Source: Colwellia sp. TT2012 (GTDB lineage: Bacteria > Pseudomonadota > Gammaproteobacteria > Enterobacterales > Alteromonadaceae). Taken from it: DNA of 64,000 bases. The DNA lies in assembly GCF_001440345.1 (NCBI RefSeq), contig NZ_LJYX01000021.1:1-64000 (forward strand), written 5' to 3'. This document shows, piece by piece, positions 1 through 9,029 of this stretch (positions within the stretch are counted from its first letter, which is position 1; each line of letters starts with the position of its first letter). The translations under genes and the position numbers were made by a program. The notes under the pieces are model-generated. The model saw only the letters and a program-made list of their open reading frames with translations, searched no databases and was not told the origin of the DNA.

Positions 1-417
<417 letters not shown>

Positions 418-554
418 CCACTTCAGCCCAGGATATCCGTTGGCTTATGCAGTTATAGGGTGATTTATTTCCTAAAAATCCATTTATAATGACCTACAGG
501 CTATCATTAGATATATAGCTAACCCTAGACGTAACGTACTGTATTGTTCGTGTG

Positions 555-594
555 ATTAAATTTTGTTGGTTAATAATAACAAAATTTAATTTTT
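555..594 (+). promoter_or_regulatory. AT-rich hairpin upstream of a diguanylate cyclase gene
   Basis: Perfect 13-bp inverted arms (ATTAAATTTTGTT at 555-567 and AACAAAATTTAAT at 578-590) enclose a 10-base loop and are followed by TTTT. It ends about 50 bases before the preferred start of the GGDEF gene at 641. It could be a terminator isolating that gene from the insertion sequence, or an operator. The stem is weak because it is almost all A/T. Confidence 0.4.
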
Positions 595-640
595 GATATT
601 ATACATTAGGATTGCTGGATATTGTACTAGAGTGGATATC

Positions 641-1372
641 ATGCTTAAACGAAATAAAAACATTTATTACTTTAGTAATAAAAAACTTTTCATTGACCTT
701 ATTGTATTAGTTCTCTTTATCCTATTCACCGCAACTGCCCTTATTTATTTGGATGCAGCAGAGAGAATTTATTCTTTTACACGACAACATGAGGAATTAG
801 AACTAGATGAACTAATTCTTCTTCTCGCGATAAGTTCTATCTATATGTTTTTATTTATACTCAAAAGGTTTATGGACTTAAAAGAGTTAATTTTAAAAGC
901 TTGCACCGATCCCTTACTTGGCTTAATTAATAGAGCAAGTGGATTAGAATATATAATAAACGAAATTAAAATATTAAAATCGTCTACCTCTAAGTCATCA
1001 TTGATTATGTATGACATTGATCATTTTAAAAAGGTAAATGATACTTATGGCCATGATGTTGGCGATTATATTCTTAAAGCCGTCACTAATATCGTTATAA
1101 GAGAAAGTAGAAGCAGTGATATTTCTGTTCGATGGGGAGGAGAAGAGTTTATTGTCATTTGTCCCAATACTAATTTAAAAAATGCAGTGCTTTTAGCGGA
1201 AAGATTTAGAGCGAGTATTGAAAATTATGTCTTTGAAAATCATATCAAGGTAACGGCAAGCTTTGGTGTTATCGAATTAAATAAGCATGAACAAAGTCAA
1301 GAACAACTCATTAAAGTTGATGAATATGTATACCAAAGTAAAGCAAATGGCAGAAATCAAGTAACCCATTAA
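641..1372 (+). CDS. membrane-bound diguanylate cyclase (GGDEF)
   Basis: About 243 residues. Two hydrophobic segments lie in the N-terminal third (roughly residues 15-40 and 60-78) with a short loop between them, then a GGDEF domain from about residue 85 to the end. The active-site motif is GGEEF. An RSSD sequence ends five residues before it, which is the position of the RxxD inhibitory c-di-GMP site, so an active, feedback-inhibited enzyme making c-di-GMP from two GTP is likely. The frame is open back to an ATG at 593. The ATG at 641 is preferred because AGAGTGG lies just upstream, whereas nothing like a ribosome site precedes 593. No recognisable sensor domain is present; the short loop may be the sensor. 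It is a single gene following the insertion-sequence remnant. Confidence 0.85.
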   Translation: MLKRNKNIYYFSNKKLFIDLIVLVLFILFTATALIYLDAAERIYSFTRQHEELELDELILLLAISSIYMFLFILKRFMDLKELILKACTDPLLGLINRASGLEYIINEIKILKSSTSKSSLIMYDIDHFKKVNDTYGHDVGDYILKAVTNIVIRESRSSDISVRWGGEEFIVICPNTNLKNAVLLAERFRASIENYVFENHIKVTASFGVIELNKHEQSQEQLIKVDEYVYQSKANGRNQVTH

Positions 1373-1373
1373 G

Positions 1374-1603
1374 CAGAACTACATTTTAGTTCTGATTCTG
1401 TTTACTAGTACCCGTTCCCCTATAAGCCCTTTAAACAATCACGTCCCCAACAGCTATGAAAAGCGGGCGAATGCTTTGACCGTGTCACGAGCCAGGTAAA
1501 GGTTGATCCGCTTAACTTCTGAGAAGTTTATTCAACAGTGTGCATTTTATCTTAGCAATAGCCAGCCCTTGTTTATATCTTTTAGGTCCTTACTATTAAA
1601 GCA
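1374..1603. other. intergenic stretch with weak hairpin and unexplained segment
   Basis: An 8-bp hairpin (arms 1374-1381 and 1387-1394) follows the GGDEF gene but lacks a clear T-run, so it is at best a weak terminator. Bases about 1410-1530 look richer in G/C than their surroundings. Read on the minus strand they give a short open stretch with no recognisable homology. I cannot assign it. Confidence 0.3.
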
Positions 1604-3562
1604 TTAAACATTTAAAGCACGATCATACTTTATTGACATAAATGTTTTCAATTTTGTTAAAGGCTCAGGTTTGTGTAAGCCATAACCTTGACCAAAATCG
1701 ACCTTCATATCATATAATAAATGTGCTATTTCTGGCGTTTCAACATATTCAGCAATCGTTTGTAAATTGAGTGACGCAGCCATATTGACAATGGCTTGTA
1801 CTAGCGCAGCATCTGAGGGATTACGCCCTAAAACCTTAATTAAGCTGCCGTCAATTTTCAAATAATCTACCTGAAGATCGCGTAAATAAGCAAACGATGA
1901 AAAACCGCTGCCAAAATCATCTAATGAAAATCTACAACCGATAGCTTTTAACGTACGGATATATTCTTGTGCCGTCTCTATGCTTGTCATGGCTGCAGAT
2001 TCAGTAATTTCGAAAATGAGTTGATGCCCTTTACCTGATTCAGTAATCAACTTCACCAGTTTAGGTAGGTAAGCTTTATCAGCCAAGGTATGAGCAGACA
2101 TATTGACAGAATAATGAACATTTTCATCTAGGTTGGTGGCAAGTAATGTTTCTATGACCCAGCGATCTATTTTTGGCATTAAACCAAATCGTTCTGCGGC
2201 AGGTAAAAATAAACCAGGGGGAATAATTTGTCCATTTTCGTCGATTCCACGGATTAATATCTCTATATGTCCAATGGCTTCTTTTGACTGCAACGGCACA
2301 ATACTTTGGCCATATAAGCAAAATTTCTGATTTATAATCATCTGTGGGATTTTAGCGGCCCAACGCTCTTCTCGTCTTATTTCCATTAAGACAGGATCTG
2401 ACTCTTCATACACTAACACTTTGGCATTGCCGGGTATTTTTGCTATTCGGCATGCAGCATCCGCTCGCGAAATTAATTCGGTAAAGAGAAAATTGAGCTT
2501 ACCTACCGCTAGCCCCACCGATGCTCCCAAAGGCATTCTTTGCCCCATCCATTCAAAAGGATGGTACTCAACCAGTGCCACGAGTTGCTCAGAAATATTC
2601 TGAGCGTGTTCAACACTGCTATTGCTAAACCAAATAACAAATTCATCACCGCCAACGCGAGCTAATGTGCAATTACACTGGTAGCAAAGCAAAGCCATTT
2701 TCTTCGTTAAATCAATTAATAATTCATCACCGACTGTGTGCCCACACAAGTCATTGACCAATTTAAACCGGTCAAAATCGAGATAGGCCAATACCCCAGA
2801 AGCAACTTGCTCTGTCATAGCAACCGCAAGGCCACGACGATTCAATATGCCCGTTAACGTATCATGCAGTGCTTGATGCTCTAACGTGCGGCTAATATGC
2901 ATATTTTTACGAATAATCCAGATACTCAAAACAATGCTCATAATGAGACTTGCAGTGCCAAAAATCCCTAAAGTCAAAAATAATGACCATTTCTTTAGTT
3001 CAAGTGATTCAATAGCATGAACTTCTTGCTCTTCTGCTGCCTCGACAATTACATCAATGCTAGCTTCCATAGTATAGATATGTTGCTTATATTCGGCCAT
3101 AGCCTGAAGCGCTTGATACTGGGTCATGCCAGTATTGGTTGACATTGTTTTAACAACACGAGAAATACCGGCACTGTATTCATGAAAGGCGGTGGCAAGT
3201 GCCGCAATGGATTCACCTTCATGTACTTCGCTTTGTTGAAGTTCAAGTTCCATTATAATAAATTGCTGCTTGGTTTCCGACTGGGCTTTTTGCCAGCGAC
3301 TCAGTACGCGTTTCTCCTCTTCTGGTGATTGGTTATAGAGAAGAATATCTTTTTCCAGTTTACGTAAATTAATCAACATACCCTTCAGGGTTAACGCTTC
3401 AACCTGAGTATCAGAAAAGACTACCAAAGACTTGCTTAAATCGTCGGTGAGTTGTTCCATTTTCCATGCACCAAAGAGTCCTTGTAGTAAAATGATAATG
3501 GCAATGCTTAATAAACCTGTAGCGGTACTTCGACCTAAACGTTTTGACTCAATATAGAGCAT
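1604..3562 (-). CDS. GGDEF-EAL c-di-GMP turnover protein with periplasmic sensor region
   Basis: 652 residues. There is a transmembrane segment at about 13-32, a helical periplasmic region of about 160 residues, a second transmembrane segment near 192-215, then GGDEF (about 225-385) and EAL (about 400-640). The cyclase motif is an intact GGDEF, but no RxxD inhibitory site precedes it. The EAL domain keeps EILIR (ExLxR), NMSA, EITES, DDFGSG, YLKIDG, an EYVE variant of EGVE, and GQGYGLHKP. The set needed for phosphodiesterase activity therefore looks complete. Such proteins often act mainly as phosphodiesterases, with GGDEF either regulatory or active. The helical periplasmic part resembles four-helix-bundle sensor regions; its ligand is unknown. 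It is an isolated gene. Confidence 0.88.
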   Translation of the reverse strand: MLYIESKRLGRSTATGLLSIAIIILLQGLFGAWKMEQLTDDLSKSLVVFSDTQVEALTLKGMLINLRKLEKDILLYNQSPEEEKRVLSRWQKAQSETKQQFIIMELELQQSEVHEGESIAALATAFHEYSAGISRVVKTMSTNTGMTQYQALQAMAEYKQHIYTMEASIDVIVEAAEEQEVHAIESLELKKWSLFLTLGIFGTASLIMSIVLSIWIIRKNMHISRTLEHQALHDTLTGILNRRGLAVAMTEQVASGVLAYLDFDRFKLVNDLCGHTVGDELLIDLTKKMALLCYQCNCTLARVGGDEFVIWFSNSSVEHAQNISEQLVALVEYHPFEWMGQRMPLGASVGLAVGKLNFLFTELISRADAACRIAKIPGNAKVLVYEESDPVLMEIRREERWAAKIPQMIINQKFCLYGQSIVPLQSKEAIGHIEILIRGIDENGQIIPPGLFLPAAERFGLMPKIDRWVIETLLATNLDENVHYSVNMSAHTLADKAYLPKLVKLITESGKGHQLIFEITESAAMTSIETAQEYIRTLKAIGCRFSLDDFGSGFSSFAYLRDLQVDYLKIDGSLIKVLGRNPSDAALVQAIVNMAASLNLQTIAEYVETPEIAHLLYDMKVDFGQGYGLHKPEPLTKLKTFMSIKYDRALNV

Positions 3563-3819
3563 AAAAATGAACCCTTTTATTATAAATATGAAAAAACCAA
3601 GGGAAATAGCGAGATAAACAAATTAATTTATTTTTTTCTCAACTATAACAATCATATACAATATATTTACCGTGTAAAGAGAATAAAAATTCTTTGGGCT
3701 TATATCTAAACTAGCGTTACTTCATACGTCCCTCTGTTACATCGCAACGAAGGAGTGACAAACAGGTATTTGCCAGCCATTGCCTACTGTTTTTTATCTG
3801 TTAAACTGCAAATTTCAGG

Positions 3820-4563
3820 TTAAAATTCGTATGATAGTTTAATTCTCAAGGCCGAATCGAAAAAATCATCAGACAAGTATTGATGATAAGCAAACCCAAA
3901 CTCAAGGTTTTCTTTTATCTCAGACACAAAACCAATACTCGCTTGATTAGCATATTCGACTAAATAGTGGTTTTCTGTAGCGACCTCTTCTTTATGACGC
4001 TCGAATTCGAATAATAGCGTAAAATCATCAGTCACTTGATAAGCATAGGCAGCATTAATAAAAGTAACATCTTCTTCATTGATATTTTCAAAGCCGAAGT
4101 TAAGGTGTAAAAAATGATATTCAACAAGCTCATAACTAGCTAACAATACCACTTCATATCCATATTCATCGTCTTCTGACACTAAAGAAGCACCGAAAGA
4201 AAAATGAGGAATAAAACCTTTTTGTTTAGTTAACGTGTATAAAAGTCCTAATTCATATTCTATTTCATACTCAATTTCAATTCCGCCTATCCTATTTTCA
4301 TCTATTTCGGGTTGGCGGTTACCTGCGAACTCAATTTGTAAATATTCGGTGATGCCATACTCAATAGAGGCCGACTGGGATAATTTATTTGAACGATTTA
4401 TTTCAAACTGTTCTGAGCTTAACATAGCAGTTACTTGCCACTCTCCCTCCTCTTGTAAATAAGCAGGTTCACTTATAAAGGTAAACTCCTGTTTTTCATT
4501 AGAAAAAACATGAGTAGAAAATAATAATGAACAGATTGATCCAAATAGTTTGTAGCGAAAAAT
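3820..4563 (-). CDS. probable outer-membrane beta-barrel protein with a non-canonical start
   Basis: The frame ends in LSYEF with a C-terminal Phe, and alternating aromatic/polar strands run throughout, as in small outer-membrane barrels. The first ATG (4425) lies well inside the reading frame. Upstream of it the frame stays open for about 50 codons to a TAG at 4579-4581 and encodes a good signal peptide: FRYK, then a hydrophobic core ending near STHVFSNE. No ATG, GTG or TTG occurs in that extension. The only plausible starts are ATT at 4561-4563 or ATA at 4567-4569, and an AGGAA lies just upstream. Either the gene uses a rare start, or the original start codon has been lost. The function is unknown; no family was recognised. 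Confidence 0.5.
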   Translation of the reverse strand: MFRYKLFGSICSLLFSTHVFSNEKQEFTFISEPAYLQEEGEWQVTAMLSSEQFEINRSNKLSQSASIEYGITEYLQIEFAGNRQPEIDENRIGGIEIEYEIEYELGLLYTLTKQKGFIPHFSFGASLVSEDDEYGYEVVLLASYELVEYHFLHLNFGFENINEEDVTFINAAYAYQVTDDFTLLFEFERHKEEVATENHYLVEYANQASIGFVSEIKENLEFGFAYHQYLSDDFFDSALRIKLSYEF

Positions 4564-4701
4564 ACCTATGGGAACTTCCTATATAGTCAAATAAACATAT
4601 TTATCATAATATATAGCTTAAGTGTCACGCTGACAACTTTAATTACCCTAAGAACCTGTATCACTCTCGTGATAGCCATAATTTTGAAAACGATAGTTCT
4701 C

Positions 4702-4750
4702 GGGGTCAGATCCAAATAAAATCAAGGGGTCAGAAAATCAAGGGGTCAGA
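4702..4750. repeat. three GGGGTCAGA repeats
   Basis: GGGGTCAGA occurs at 4702-4710, 4726-4734 and 4742-4750. The last two lie in a 16-bp direct repeat (AATCAAGGGGTCAGAA). Such motifs are often left around REP-associated tyrosine (Y1) transposase genes. No transposase gene is present here, so this would be a remnant. The association is from memory and unverified. Confidence 0.5.
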
Positions 4751-5026
4751 ACAGTTGATTACTTGCGAAAGGAATAAAACAGAATGCCTCAGCTAAAATA
4801 TTGGGGCTTTTTATTACTTATAATTTAACAACTACCCACTGATTTAATCCTAATGAAGAGAATTTGTAGTTCGATTCCCATAGTCTGACAATCTATTACC
4901 TTTTCAGAAGAAGTGAAAGCTTAGCGATTTTTTTACCATTTACTTAGGCAGAATATGATCTCACACCTGCTAAAAATATTAATTGCATAACATAATACTT
5001 TTATTAAAAGAAAGTATAGAGCTCAC

Positions 5027-5214
5027 ATAACAAAAGTAGCACTCATCACTGGCCCGAGCTCAGGTATAAGTAAAGTACCCCTGCTGTTACTGACTCAAGG
5101 TGGCTATATTGTTTATGCAGGAACTCGGAATCCATAAAAATTCTAAATCAAGATCAATAACTTGCCAGTGGTAGCACTTAATATTCCCGATAACTGCATC
5201 GCGAGATTAATATA
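5027..5214 (+). pseudogene. decayed short-chain dehydrogenase/reductase fragment
   Basis: From 5030 the frame reads TKVALITGPSSGIS and then YIVYAGTRNP before a TAA at 5135-5137. This matches the Rossmann nucleotide-binding start of short-chain dehydrogenases (TGxxxGIG, here ending in S). The codon before Thr is ATA, where an ATG would be expected. After the stop, another frame gives LPVVALNIPDN, at the spacing where the family has its L-x-L-D-V strand. So the start codon is lost, the frame is broken and the C-terminal part is absent. It is a relic, not a working gene. Confidence 0.6.
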
Positions 5215-5420
5215 ATGAAAACTCCCCCTATAAATAAGTCACTGGGTATTTCCCCCAAGTCATGGAGTGAAGAGCATGCAGGAAGAATTCCCGGTAACAT
5301 TCCTATTTGGGTAGGCATACTGTCAGAGCTCACTGAATTTGGTATTTTTTTGCTGCCTACTTTGTCGCGAAATTTTATTATGCAGATATATTTTCCCAAG
5401 GTCGGTGTTTTTCAAGGTAG
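5215..5420 (+). pseudogene. frameshifted cytochrome c oxidase subunit III-like (NorE-type) fragment
   Basis: An ATG-started frame reads RIPGNIPIWVGILSELTEFG, which resembles the start of the first transmembrane helix region of subunit III/NorE-like proteins. After a run of T (about 5343-5350) the good reading continues in another frame as AAYFVAKFYYADIFSQGR, ending at TAG 5418-5420. A one-base change in the T-run explains the break. The remaining helices are missing. The family assignment rests on memory of the conserved start; the frameshift is visible directly. Confidence 0.55.
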
Positions 5421-5435
5421 TTGTCGCCTAAATTG

Positions 5436-5582
5436 TTAAGCAGCTTCTTTGTATTGCTCTGGATTTAACTCCACAGCGCCTATTGGCTGCCAGTTTCTTT
5501 CACTTTTTGACCATCGTTCAGGATGCTCATTTGATATTATCACCGATAAGGCATCTTCTATAGAAAATAATGCGTAGTCCAT
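5436..5582 (-). CDS. small hypothetical protein (48 aa)
   Basis: An ATG at 5582 preceded by GAGGAAA opens a 48-codon frame (MDYALFSIEDAL...NPEQYKEAA). It is acidic and has no signal or membrane segment. It lies in a decayed region, so it may be a real small gene or the tail of a lost one. I do not recognise it. Confidence 0.35.
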   Translation of the reverse strand: MDYALFSIEDALSVIISNEHPERWSKSERNWQPIGAVELNPEQYKEAA

Positions 5583-5760
5583 TTTCCTCAATACTTATGA
5601 TTTTATCTTCCTAAAAACAAGTGAACACACTTTAAAAAAGTCACATTTTGTACAAAAACATTGTTATTTAACTTGTCTAGCTACTTGAATAACCTATAAA
5701 AAAAGCGATAATACCCGCTATAAAAATTAATTCTTTGGCCTATTTTAGTGCGGAGACAAA

Positions 5761-7926
5761 ATGCTACTAGCCAGACTATATAAAAAAATCAGCCCCTTTC
5801 AACGGGTTATCATTGCCTTAATACTCGGTATATCAACGGGTGTTTTTGTTGGAGAGCCCGCTGGACACTTGGAAGTCATCGGTGATGTTTATATTCGCTT
5901 ATTGCAAATGACTGTTTTACCTTATGTACTGGTTTCGATCATTGGCGGTCTTGGTCGCTTAGACAGCACTATGGCTAGCCGAATTGGTTTACGCGCGGTG
6001 AAAGTAATAATCATCCTGTGGCTGTCTGTTATGGCTACCTTATTATTACTGCCCTTAGCTTATCCGAACTGGCAAACCGCAGGGTTTTTCAGTACCAGTA
6101 TGATAGCTGAGCCCGAAGATTTTAATTTTGTTAAACTTTATATTCCTAGCAATATTTTCGCTTCGTTATCAGAAACTATTGTACCTGCCGTCGTATTATT
6201 TTCATTATTAATGGGCGTCGCACTTATTCAAGTTAAAAATAAGGAAACACTACTAACCTTAACCACCAATATTGGTGACAGCTTAATGAAAGTAGCTTCT
6301 TATATCGCTAAGTTAGCGCCCTTAGGAATTTTTGCTATTTCAGCCTCTGCCGCGGGTACGCTTGAGGTTGAAGAACTTGGCCGCTTGCAAGTGTTTTTAT
6401 GGGTATATATTACCGCTGCGGCCTTACTGGCTTTCGTCTTGTTACCACTGATAATTCATTGGGCAACGCCATTTTCCTACCGTGAAATATTATCAACGGC
6501 AGGTGAAGCCGTGATAACAGCATTAGCGACCGGTACGGTATTAGTCGTCTTGCCTATGATAATTGAGCGCAGTAAAGAGCTGTTGGCTAAACATGGTATG
6601 GATTGCGAAGAAACATACTCAACTGTTGATGTACTAGTACCTACCGCCTACAGTTTCCCCAGTACCGGGACATTATTGGGCCTAGGTTTTATCTTATTTT
6701 CAGCTTGGTATGTCGGTTCACCCTTAGGTTTTGATGACTATATTTCTTTTGTTATTATGGGCGCCTTAACCGCTTTTGGTAGCATGGCGGTCGCTATTCC
6801 CTTTTTACTCGACTTTTTTGACTTACCCGCCGATCAATTCCAACTGTATTTATTAGGCAGTGTAGTGACTGCTCGTTTTGCTACAGGCCTAGCGGCACTG
6901 CATGGCTTTGTCGTTACCCTATTGGTCGCTTCCGCAGTATTGAAAAAACTTAAATGGCATAGAATGATGCAAGCCATAGGTGTGCATTTAGCGGTAACCT
7001 TAGGCGTGATGATTGCTGCTGGCTTTATTTTGAAATCATTGATCCCCTATCAATATGAAGGTATACAAACGTTTGAAGCAATGAAATCGATGAATAGCAG
7101 TGCTAAAATAGAACAATATAAAGAACTTACGCCTTTGGGATATTTTGAGCAACAGCAGCCGCGCCTTGAAATAATTATGGCTCGTAAAAGTATTCGTGTT
7201 GGTTATTACCATGCCAGCTTACCTTATGCTTTTAGAAATAAAGATAACCATATGGTCGGCTTTGATGTCGAACTACTCAATCAATTTGCTAAAGATCTTG
7301 AGGTCAATCTGGCCTTAATTCTTATTAAAGATAAAGCTGATGAAGCCAAGCTATTGGCCGATGGTAGTGTTGATATCACTATTGGTGGTCATGCAATAAC
7401 ACCAAAACGTGCCTTAACAGTGACCTTTACCGATTCTTATACTTTCCATACGGCTGGCTTATTAGTGAGTGACGCTAGGCGTGATGAGTTTGCCGATCTT
7501 TACAATATTCAAGCAATGAAGAATCTAAACCTAGGTGTCGGCAGCAGTAAGTATTACCAAGATATTGTCAAAGAATATATCCCCAACGCCCAGTTAACTG
7601 AGGTTAATAACGTTAGACAATTTCTAAAAGGCAGATATAAAGAGGTTGATGCCTTAATTTACTCGACCGAGGCAGGATCTGCTTGGGCAATGTTATACCC
7701 TAATTTTTCCGCCGTTATACCAAAAGGCTTACGCCTTAGAGCCCCGGTTGCCTTTGTACTGCCGAAAGGTCAGTTAGATTATTTACAGTATATGAATACC
7801 TGGCTGAAACTGAAAAAAGAAAATGGTTTTCAGCAGCAAGTTTATGATTATTGGATTTTAGGTAAAAATCCTAAAGCTAAAAAGCCGCGCTGGTCAGTGA
7901 TGAAAGATGTATTGGGTTGGACTTGA
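5761..7926 (+). CDS. dicarboxylate/amino-acid:cation symporter fused to a periplasmic substrate-binding domain
   Basis: 721 residues, start supported by GGAGACAAAATG. Residues 1 to about 395 are a DAACS/SLC1-type (SDF) symporter with many hydrophobic helices. The usual NMDGT substrate loop is not evident; the corresponding area reads AYSFPSTGTLLG. An extra hydrophobic helix at about 403-425 follows. From about residue 476 (KSIRVGYYHASLPYAF) to the end is an SBP_bac_3-type domain (VGFDVELLNQFA, DITIGGHAITPKR) as found in ABC amino-acid binding proteins. SLC1 transporters end in the cytoplasm, so the additional helix would place this domain in the periplasm. It probably captures an amino acid or dicarboxylate and hands it to the carrier. 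The gene stands alone with its own terminator. Confidence 0.85.
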   Translation: MLLARLYKKISPFQRVIIALILGISTGVFVGEPAGHLEVIGDVYIRLLQMTVLPYVLVSIIGGLGRLDSTMASRIGLRAVKVIIILWLSVMATLLLLPLAYPNWQTAGFFSTSMIAEPEDFNFVKLYIPSNIFASLSETIVPAVVLFSLLMGVALIQVKNKETLLTLTTNIGDSLMKVASYIAKLAPLGIFAISASAAGTLEVEELGRLQVFLWVYITAAALLAFVLLPLIIHWATPFSYREILSTAGEAVITALATGTVLVVLPMIIERSKELLAKHGMDCEETYSTVDVLVPTAYSFPSTGTLLGLGFILFSAWYVGSPLGFDDYISFVIMGALTAFGSMAVAIPFLLDFFDLPADQFQLYLLGSVVTARFATGLAALHGFVVTLLVASAVLKKLKWHRMMQAIGVHLAVTLGVMIAAGFILKSLIPYQYEGIQTFEAMKSMNSSAKIEQYKELTPLGYFEQQQPRLEIIMARKSIRVGYYHASLPYAFRNKDNHMVGFDVELLNQFAKDLEVNLALILIKDKADEAKLLADGSVDITIGGHAITPKRALTVTFTDSYTFHTAGLLVSDARRDEFADLYNIQAMKNLNLGVGSSKYYQDIVKEYIPNAQLTEVNNVRQFLKGRYKEVDALIYSTEAGSAWAMLYPNFSAVIPKGLRLRAPVAFVLPKGQLDYLQYMNTWLKLKKENGFQQQVYDYWILGKNPKAKKPRWSVMKDVLGWT

Positions 7927-7954
7927 TAGGTTTTAGTTCGATATAGCACAAAAC

Positions 7955-7988
7955 AAAAAAGCAGCTGAATCTCTTCAGCTGCTTTTTT
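7955..7988 (+). terminator. rho-independent terminator
   Basis: Arms AAAAAAGCAGCTGAA (7955-7969) and TTCAGCTGCTTTTTT (from 7974) with a TCTC loop, immediately after the symporter fusion gene. Confidence 0.9.
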
Positions 7989-8008
7989 AATTAAGGGCTC
8001 AAATACGA

Positions 8009-8173
8009 CTTATACCCTTTTCATTAAGTTTGTGATCTTGTTGTGCTCAGGAAAAAAAATCAAAGCAAGGCGCTCGATTGACCAATAGCTTGCTATTGGG
8101 ATTGAGAGCAACGCCGCATTGGAATGTTTTAACCAGCACAAGTGAGCAATAATTTAATGAAATTGGTATTAAA
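8009..8173. repeat. MITE-like imperfect inverted repeat
   Basis: The two ends are imperfect inverted copies: CTTATACCCTTTTCATTAAG on the left, and on the right the reverse complement of TTAATACCAATTTCATTAAA. Shared TTGTGCT lies further in. The centre (about 8082-8099) is itself palindromic, with CCAATAG and CTATTGG around CTTG. The whole unit can fold into one long hairpin and has no coding capacity. It resembles the outer repeat at 20096-20516 in its TATACCAA-type ends and inner AAGGC...TTGATT-like text. Confidence 0.55.
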
Positions 8174-8180
8174 CCAAACA

Positions 8181-9029
8181 TTAGCTTTTATGATAGTTGT
8201 TGATATACCACTGAGTATGTTGAGCAACCGTATCATTATAAACACGCTGTAATGAAGGTAAAATCAGCTCATCCGCTTGGCCGGTTAATTCATCCATAAA
8301 AACTTTTTTCGCTTCAGTCGCCAGCACTAAGACATTATCATAGCGACTATGACAAAAGCCAGCCAAGTGCCCCTTACCATAAAAAATATCATTTTCAGCT
8401 GCTGTCACCTCAATACCGTCAACTTTCATACCTTGCAGAGCGCTAAGCCAACTATCAATAATGGGTCGCCATTGCTCGCCCTTAACCGAACTTGTGCCGA
8501 CGTTGATTACCGGTAAGTCTTTTCGCTCATGGCGTTTATAGTTATAAGAGTGATTATCATAAACAACACATTGACCAAAATCTGCCACTAAGGCCTCTAC
8601 TACTGCGGCAACAATACGGTAAAATTGGGCATGTTTAGCTTTGCTCTTAGCTATCATCTCTTCACTGAGTGGTTTGTTCCAAATTTCTTTGCCCCAAGCC
8701 GTTTCATAGACACATTCATCGGTAGTACGATTTAAGTCATATTCATAACGTGAATCGTGAGCGATTAAGGTGATAGCTTGCTTAGCAATAAAGCTCGCAG
8801 TATAGGGATCTTCTTCGTAATATCGTTCTGCTTTGTCCAACAAACAGTTATCTTCTAATTCTGCGCGTAAATTGCCACCATCATGAATAGCTGCAGACAA
8901 AACAGGTAGGTATTGCTCAATTTTCAGGGTAAATGCGCCGCCTGCAATCGTCGCTATAAAACATTGTCGTTGAGTGATTTTATTAATGATTTCTTGTTCG
9001 GTTAATTGTGCGGATAATTGCTCAGTCAC
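8181..9029 (-). CDS. N-formylglutamate amidohydrolase family protein
   Basis: 282 residues, soluble, no signal. It matches the FGase family (PF05013) pattern: AIHDGG near residue 48, HDSRYEYDLNRT around 90-101, then YDNHSYNY with the conserved His. The characterised family hydrolyses N-formyl-L-glutamate to glutamate and formate in histidine breakdown. No hut genes are near, so this may be a paralogue acting on another formyl- or acyl-amino acid. It is convergent with the upstream symporter fusion, which may handle amino acids; that link is only an inference. Confidence 0.75.
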   Translation of the reverse strand: MTEQLSAQLTEQEIINKITQRQCFIATIAGGAFTLKIEQYLPVLSAAIHDGGNLRAELEDNCLLDKAERYYEEDPYTASFIAKQAITLIAHDSRYEYDLNRTTDECVYETAWGKEIWNKPLSEEMIAKSKAKHAQFYRIVAAVVEALVADFGQCVVYDNHSYNYKRHERKDLPVINVGTSSVKGEQWRPIIDSWLSALQGMKVDGIEVTAAENDIFYGKGHLAGFCHSRYDNVLVLATEAKKVFMDELTGQADELILPSLQRVYNDTVAQHTQWYINNYHKS

